Shown here: one piece after another, positions 7,432 through 10,587 of the stretch | Position numbering within the stretch: position 1 is the stretch's first letter | How the letters are laid out: every line of letters starts with the position of its first letter | Assembly: GCA_002342255.1 (NCBI GenBank) | Contig: DDPP01000019.1 | Location: 1 to 10,587, forward strand | DNA: 10,587 nt | Direction of reading: 5' to 3' | Source: Micrococcales bacterium UBA2465 | Lineage (GTDB): Bacteria > Actinomycetota > Actinomycetes > Actinomycetales > Microbacteriaceae | The notes under the pieces: model-generated | What the model was told of the DNA's origin: nothing | The model's database searches: none | Seen by the model: the letters and a program-made list of their open reading frames with translations, nothing else | Made by a program: the position numbers and the translations under genes

Positions 7432-9356
7432 GCGAAGTCATCCAATACTTTAGATTTTCTAATTCCATACATGGAAATACCAGCGACAATCAAGAAGATA
7501 ACTACCGAGATAGCGCTAGCTAAACCGTAGTCCTGAACCGTAGTGTCGAAGGCAAGTTTGTAAGTGTAGCTGATCAGAATGTCGGTAGAACCAGCAATGC
7601 TTCCGAAGCTAAATGAAGGGCCACCTCCGGTCAACAGATAAATGATGTTGAAGTTGTTGAAGTTGAATGCGAAGGATGCAATCAAAAGTGGGGTCAACAT
7701 TCTTAGCAACAGAGGTAAAGTGATCATCCGGAAAATCTGCCTACCGTTTGCTCCATCGATAGATGCCGACTCGGCAAGTTCTTTAGGAATTGCCTGTAGC
7801 GAACCGGAGGAGATTAGGTAGAAATATGGAAAACCCAACCAGAGATTTACCAACAGGACAGAAACCTTAGCCATGGTTGGCTCATGCAGCCAGTTGATAT
7901 GAATGTGAAGCAAACTGTTGATAGCTCCGTTGTCATCTAACATTCCACCCCAGATAAGAATCGACATGATTGAAGGCATGGCGTAGGGCAAAATCATCAA
8001 GGAACGATAAACGTTTCTACCCCTAATCTTCTTATCCATAGCTATCGCCACCAACAGCCCCAGAGCAAACTGGGAAACCACGGTTAGCACCGCAAAAGCT
8101 ATAGTCCAGAGAAACACCTGGAACAGTGGTTCACGAATCTTTGGTTCGGAGAACAAGTTGACAAAGTTTTCAAACCAGACTCCCTGACGCCAACCCGGGT
8201 CCAAATAGTCCTTTTTATCTTTTATGTTTCGGTAGTTACCTCGGCCATCATCTTTGTAAACAGCTTTGGTAAGGACGTTCGTGAAAGTATCAGCCTTCTG
8301 GTCATATTGAATGTTCTTGATCTTCACTTCGACGCGTGCATACTGGCTGCCACCGCCGGGCAGTGTTTCAATACCGAGGAAGTATGGCTTCGGTTTTGAA
8401 TAAGTCAATCTAACGTTTCCGATGGTGTCGGCGTATTTAGAAATCTGTGCTGATTTGTATTTCTTGAAGCCAATAGCACCAAGAGCTTCACCAGACGAAT
8501 CCTTAGTTACTGTGGCTGGATCAAGGATCTGGTAGCTGTTTGCGGTTGCCATAAAGTATGTGTAAACAAGTTTGGACTGGTTCACCGAAGCTTCAAATAG
8601 CCCCTTGACCGGTGAGCCGAGTTTGACGAAGTAGTCTCCCTCATATTGGAACTTCATCGAAGGGATTTGATCCAACATCGAGGTCAGTTCATCCTTAGTA
8701 AATGATTTGAAGCCAGCGGTGCCTAGACCCACGTAGTTGTCATCGAAAGAAGTAATTTTGTCCTCAGTAAGAGGAGTGAATTTGTCTGGGGTTGCCAAGA
8801 AGAAGGCGTATTGGCTATCTCCCCAGGTGTCAGTGCAAAGCACCGCAAGTTTAGTTTTGTCGCCATCGAGGTAACCCAAGACGGTATCAAATTTGACGTA
8901 AATTCCAGCAGCTGCACCTTCTTCTTCTTTGGAGATGCTGCCAAGAATTGCCACATTGGTGCTCTTCTTTCCGGCATAACCGAGAATTACATCGTAAGAA
9001 GTTTGGTTTTCGTCGTTGATGGTTCCTTGCTGGTCAATTGTCTCAATTGCTTGCTCTTTGGAGAGCATATTTCCAGTCTGATACTTGAAACCTGACATGG
9101 ACAAAGTGAAGACCATTGGAACTATCACGAATGCGATCAGGAACATAATTCCTGGTGCGAAGAATTTCAGTGGGATAGAAATGTTGGTTAGGTATGCAAC
9201 AGCAAGGATAAGAATGCATACACCTAAAAAGATTGCGATGTTGGTATCGCCAGTGCCGATGGCTGCCAGCATGAAGAAACTTAGAGTTGTAATGGCAATA
9301 GTTACCGCAATAATTTTGGCGATTACGGCAATTAGTTTGCCTTTAAAGATTCTCAA
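7428..9356 (-). CDS. malF: Maltose/maltodextrin ABC transporter permease MalF with a very large extracytoplasmic loop
   Basis: The 642-residue permease begins with three hydrophobic segments (about 10-30, 38-58, 64-86). A long soluble stretch from about 87 to 410 follows, then five more helices between 410 and 632. The EAA loop is IPKELAESASIDGANGRQIF (523-542) with Gly535; the downstream GGGPSFSFGS segment is typical of MalF. In E. coli MalF the equivalent P2 loop, of roughly 180 residues, contacts the binding protein; here it is about 320. The protein starts at TTG (9354-9356) because an in-frame stop lies just upstream with no ATG or GTG between, and GGAG sits 5 bases before it. It overlaps malG by 4 bases and follows malE after a 127-base gap containing a strong hairpin. 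Confidence 0.93.
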   Translation of the reverse strand: MRIFKGKLIAVIAKIIAVTIAITTLSFFMLAAIGTGDTNIAIFLGVCILILAVAYLTNISIPLKFFAPGIMFLIAFVIVPMVFTLSMSGFKYQTGNMLSKEQAIETIDQQGTINDENQTSYDVILGYAGKKSTNVAILGSISKEEEGAAAGIYVKFDTVLGYLDGDKTKLAVLCTDTWGDSQYAFFLATPDKFTPLTEDKITSFDDNYVGLGTAGFKSFTKDELTSMLDQIPSMKFQYEGDYFVKLGSPVKGLFEASVNQSKLVYTYFMATANSYQILDPATVTKDSSGEALGAIGFKKYKSAQISKYADTIGNVRLTYSKPKPYFLGIETLPGGGSQYARVEVKIKNIQYDQKADTFTNVLTKAVYKDDGRGNYRNIKDKKDYLDPGWRQGVWFENFVNLFSEPKIREPLFQVFLWTIAFAVLTVVSQFALGLLVAIAMDKKIRGRNVYRSLMILPYAMPSIMSILIWGGMLDDNGAINSLLHIHINWLHEPTMAKVSVLLVNLWLGFPYFYLISSGSLQAIPKELAESASIDGANGRQIFRMITLPLLLRMLTPLLIASFAFNFNNFNIIYLLTGGGPSFSFGSIAGSTDILISYTYKLAFDTTVQDYGLASAISVVIFLIVAGISMYGIRKSKVLDDFA

Positions 9357-9361
9357 GTTTG

Positions 9362-9365
9362 CTCC
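9362..9365 (-). promoter_or_regulatory. Shine-Dalgarno supporting the TTG start of malF
   Basis: GGAG on the minus strand lies 5 bases before TTG 9354-9356. The next upstream in-frame codons reach a TAA stop without another start, so this site decides the malF start. Confidence 0.7.
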
Positions 9366-9405
9366 AAAACTGAATAATTCTGCTTAAATCTTAGGGTGTT
9401 TTTAT

Positions 9406-9421
9406 TGGAGAGTTCTCTCCA
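9406..9421. repeat. 16-base perfect palindrome upstream of malF
   Basis: TGGAGAG and CTCTCCA flank a central TT, forming a 7-base inverted repeat about 50 bases before the malF start. On the minus strand it is followed by an A-rich run rather than T's, so it is not a terminator in the operon direction. A protein-binding site or a second RNA hairpin next to the larger stem-loop are the main options. Confidence 0.55.
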
Positions 9422-9429
9422 TCGTAGAA

Positions 9430-9459
9430 ACTGGTGGGGAGTAAAAACTCCCCACCAGT
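9430..9459 (-). terminator. Strong stem-loop between malE and malF (attenuator or mRNA-stabilising hairpin)
   Basis: ACTGGTGGGGAGT (9430-9442) and its exact complement (9447-9459) give a perfect 13-base-pair stem with a 4-base loop. It lies about 24 bases after the malE stop. In the operon direction the stem runs into only a short TTTCT, so termination is probably partial. Such a structure would let full-length malE mRNA accumulate above malFG mRNA, the ratio expected for a binding protein and its membrane partners. The structure is seen directly; the effect is inferred. Confidence 0.75.
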
Positions 9460-9483
9460 AACTTAGGTTGGACTTCTAAAGAA

Positions 9484-10587
9484 TTAGAAGTTTGCACCTG
9501 CCACGATGTTGGCCTTCAGCAAGGTGCTGAGGTTGTTTGTGGTGGTGGTGATGTCTTCACCGTTCATAGCTACTCTGTAGAAGTAGTTTCCGGCTAGATC
9601 CCACCATGAGTTTCCTCCGGTGCCGTTCAGGATGCTACCAATCTGTGGGATTGATGCAAGACCTGCAGAGCGAGCCATACCCTTTTGGAAGGTTGAACCG
9701 AACTTAGCTGCCTTTGCGTTAGCGTGTGGACGGTTTTCAATCTTCTGGTAGTCTCTCTGACCTGCGCGTGAACCGAAGTAGTTCAGCAATGACTTAGCAG
9801 CAGCTAGGTTACCCTTGCCGTTAGCAAATGAGGTTAGTAGAGCACCTGAAACTGAACCGAAAGCGTTTCCGTAAGTTCCAGCGGTGATGCCAGGAACTGG
9901 AGAAATGGTTGCGTTTACAGCAGGTACTAGATCCTTCTGCCAGTTACCTAGGATTGCGAATGGAACCTTACCAGCCTTGAAGTCTGCTTCACAGTTGAAA
10001 CCTTCAACAGTTGCGGCTGCATCCCAAGGTGCGTAGAAACCATTGCTCTTCCAGTTTGCACCGTCAGGAGTCAATAGGTAGGTCTTCATGTTCTGAATGA
10101 ATGAAGGAGAAATTGGGTCACCTGATGTTGCAGCCTTACCTGGCTTTGACAAAGCGGTGTCAACTTTTCCACTCTTCATACGGTATGGCTGCATTCCAAG
10201 AGCTGAGTATATGGACATACCACCCCATGAAGTTCCACCACCCAAGATACATAGACCGGCCTTTAGGCCATCTTCGGCTTTGTTGTTCATGTAGTAGTCA
10301 ACCATTCCACCGAAAGTGGTCTGAGCTGGAACACCTACGTTACGAACCATAGCAACGTTGTTCACATCTAGTGGAACACCGTATAGCTTGCCCTTGTATG
10401 ACAAGTCACCAAGCTGGTTAGCGGTGAAGTCTGCCTTGATTGTTGAAGGCAGGGTGAAAGCAGCTAGCTTACCGTTCTTGGCACCGGTTGGTACCCAGTC
10501 GTTAGGACCTAGAACTACGTCTGGACCAGATGCAGCAGTTGCATTGTCCAAAGCAGTCTTTAGAGCATCGAAGCTTGTCTGGGTCTT
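9484..10587 (-). CDS. malE: Maltose/maltodextrin ABC transporter substrate-binding protein (partial, N-terminus outside window)
   Basis: The frame is open from the right edge of the window to the TAA at 9484-9486, giving 367 residues without the N-terminus. The TTG at 10549-10551 is an internal Leu codon, not the start. Landmarks of family 1 binding proteins are GPDVVLGPNDWVPTGAKNGKL near the visible N-terminus, a YKGKLYGVPLDVNNVAMVRN segment, an APWDAA turn, FAILGNWQ and a C-terminal Trp-rich WWDLAGNYFYRV region. These agree with actinobacterial maltodextrin or cyclodextrin binding proteins, which are anchored lipoproteins; the signal and lipobox would be beyond the edge. Two cysteines, in GLCILGG and GFNCEAD, could form a disulphide. 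Neighbouring malF, malG and the GH13 gene support a maltodextrin ligand. Confidence 0.9.
   Translation of the reverse strand, partial: KTQTSFDALKTALDNATAASGPDVVLGPNDWVPTGAKNGKLAAFTLPSTIKADFTANQLGDLSYKGKLYGVPLDVNNVAMVRNVGVPAQTTFGGMVDYYMNNKAEDGLKAGLCILGGGTSWGGMSIYSALGMQPYRMKSGKVDTALSKPGKAATSGDPISPSFIQNMKTYLLTPDGANWKSNGFYAPWDAAATVEGFNCEADFKAGKVPFAILGNWQKDLVPAVNATISPVPGITAGTYGNAFGSVSGALLTSFANGKGNLAAAKSLLNYFGSRAGQRDYQKIENRPHANAKAAKFGSTFQKGMARSAGLASIPQIGSILNGTGGNSWWDLAGNYFYRVAMNGEDITTTTNNLSTLLKANIVAGANF

Noticed and set aside
9085..9387. Plus-strand open frame over the malF start
   Set aside because: It mirrors the hydrophobic N-terminal codons of malF and lacks any family likeness or convincing ribosome binding site.
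9406..9421. LacI/MalR-type operator
   Set aside because: The palindrome lacks the central CG and the usual half-sites, and lies inside the operon; it is kept only as an unexplained repeat.
10549..10551. TTG as the start of the binding protein
   Set aside because: The frame continues to the window edge and a protein starting here would lack the signal peptide and first lobe strands.

Overview
The window looks like a chromosomal segment of a low-GC actinobacterium, most likely a streamlined freshwater or marine member of the Microbacteriaceae (Rhodoluna/Aquiluna-like); that placement is an inference. The support is the gene order tRNA-Thr, tRNA-Met, hadA, hadB, murB, aspartate aminotransferase, which echoes the conserved actinobacterial block leading to secE-nusG. 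Further support comes from frequent GTG/TTG starts, very short or negative intergenic gaps, and modest GC content by eye.

Layout. Bases 1-771 (+) hold a PrlF-YhaV type II toxin-antitoxin pair, with the antitoxin cut off at the left edge. A class I aminotransferase follows on the minus strand (764-1963) and overlaps the toxin tail to tail. A LysE/ArgO-type amino-acid exporter (2032-2637, +) is divergent from the aminotransferase and ends in a shared CTAG with murB. From 2634 to 4606 (-) runs a compact housekeeping block read as tRNA-Thr, tRNA-Met, hadA, hadB, murB. From 4674 to the right edge (-) lies a maltose/maltodextrin uptake and breakdown operon read as malE (5' end outside the window), malF, malG, then a cytoplasmic GH13 neopullulanase-like enzyme.

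How it works together. The malE product should capture maltodextrins outside the cell and MalF-MalG should move them inward. The GH13 enzyme, which has no signal peptide, should then hydrolyse them in the cytoplasm. No ATPase gene is present, so a shared MsiK/MalK-type ATPase encoded elsewhere is expected. HadA-HadB look like the two halves of a hydroxyacyl-ACP dehydratase, and MurB makes UDP-MurNAc for peptidoglycan. LysE and the toxin-antitoxin pair look like accessory insertions around the conserved block.

I do not see a previously undescribed multi-gene system here. The points most worth a second look are the very large extracytoplasmic loop of MalF, the strong hairpin between malE and malF, the absence of rpmG from the tRNA-Met/hadA gap, and the two tail-to-tail gene overlaps without obvious terminators. 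No gap between genes exceeds about 130 bases.
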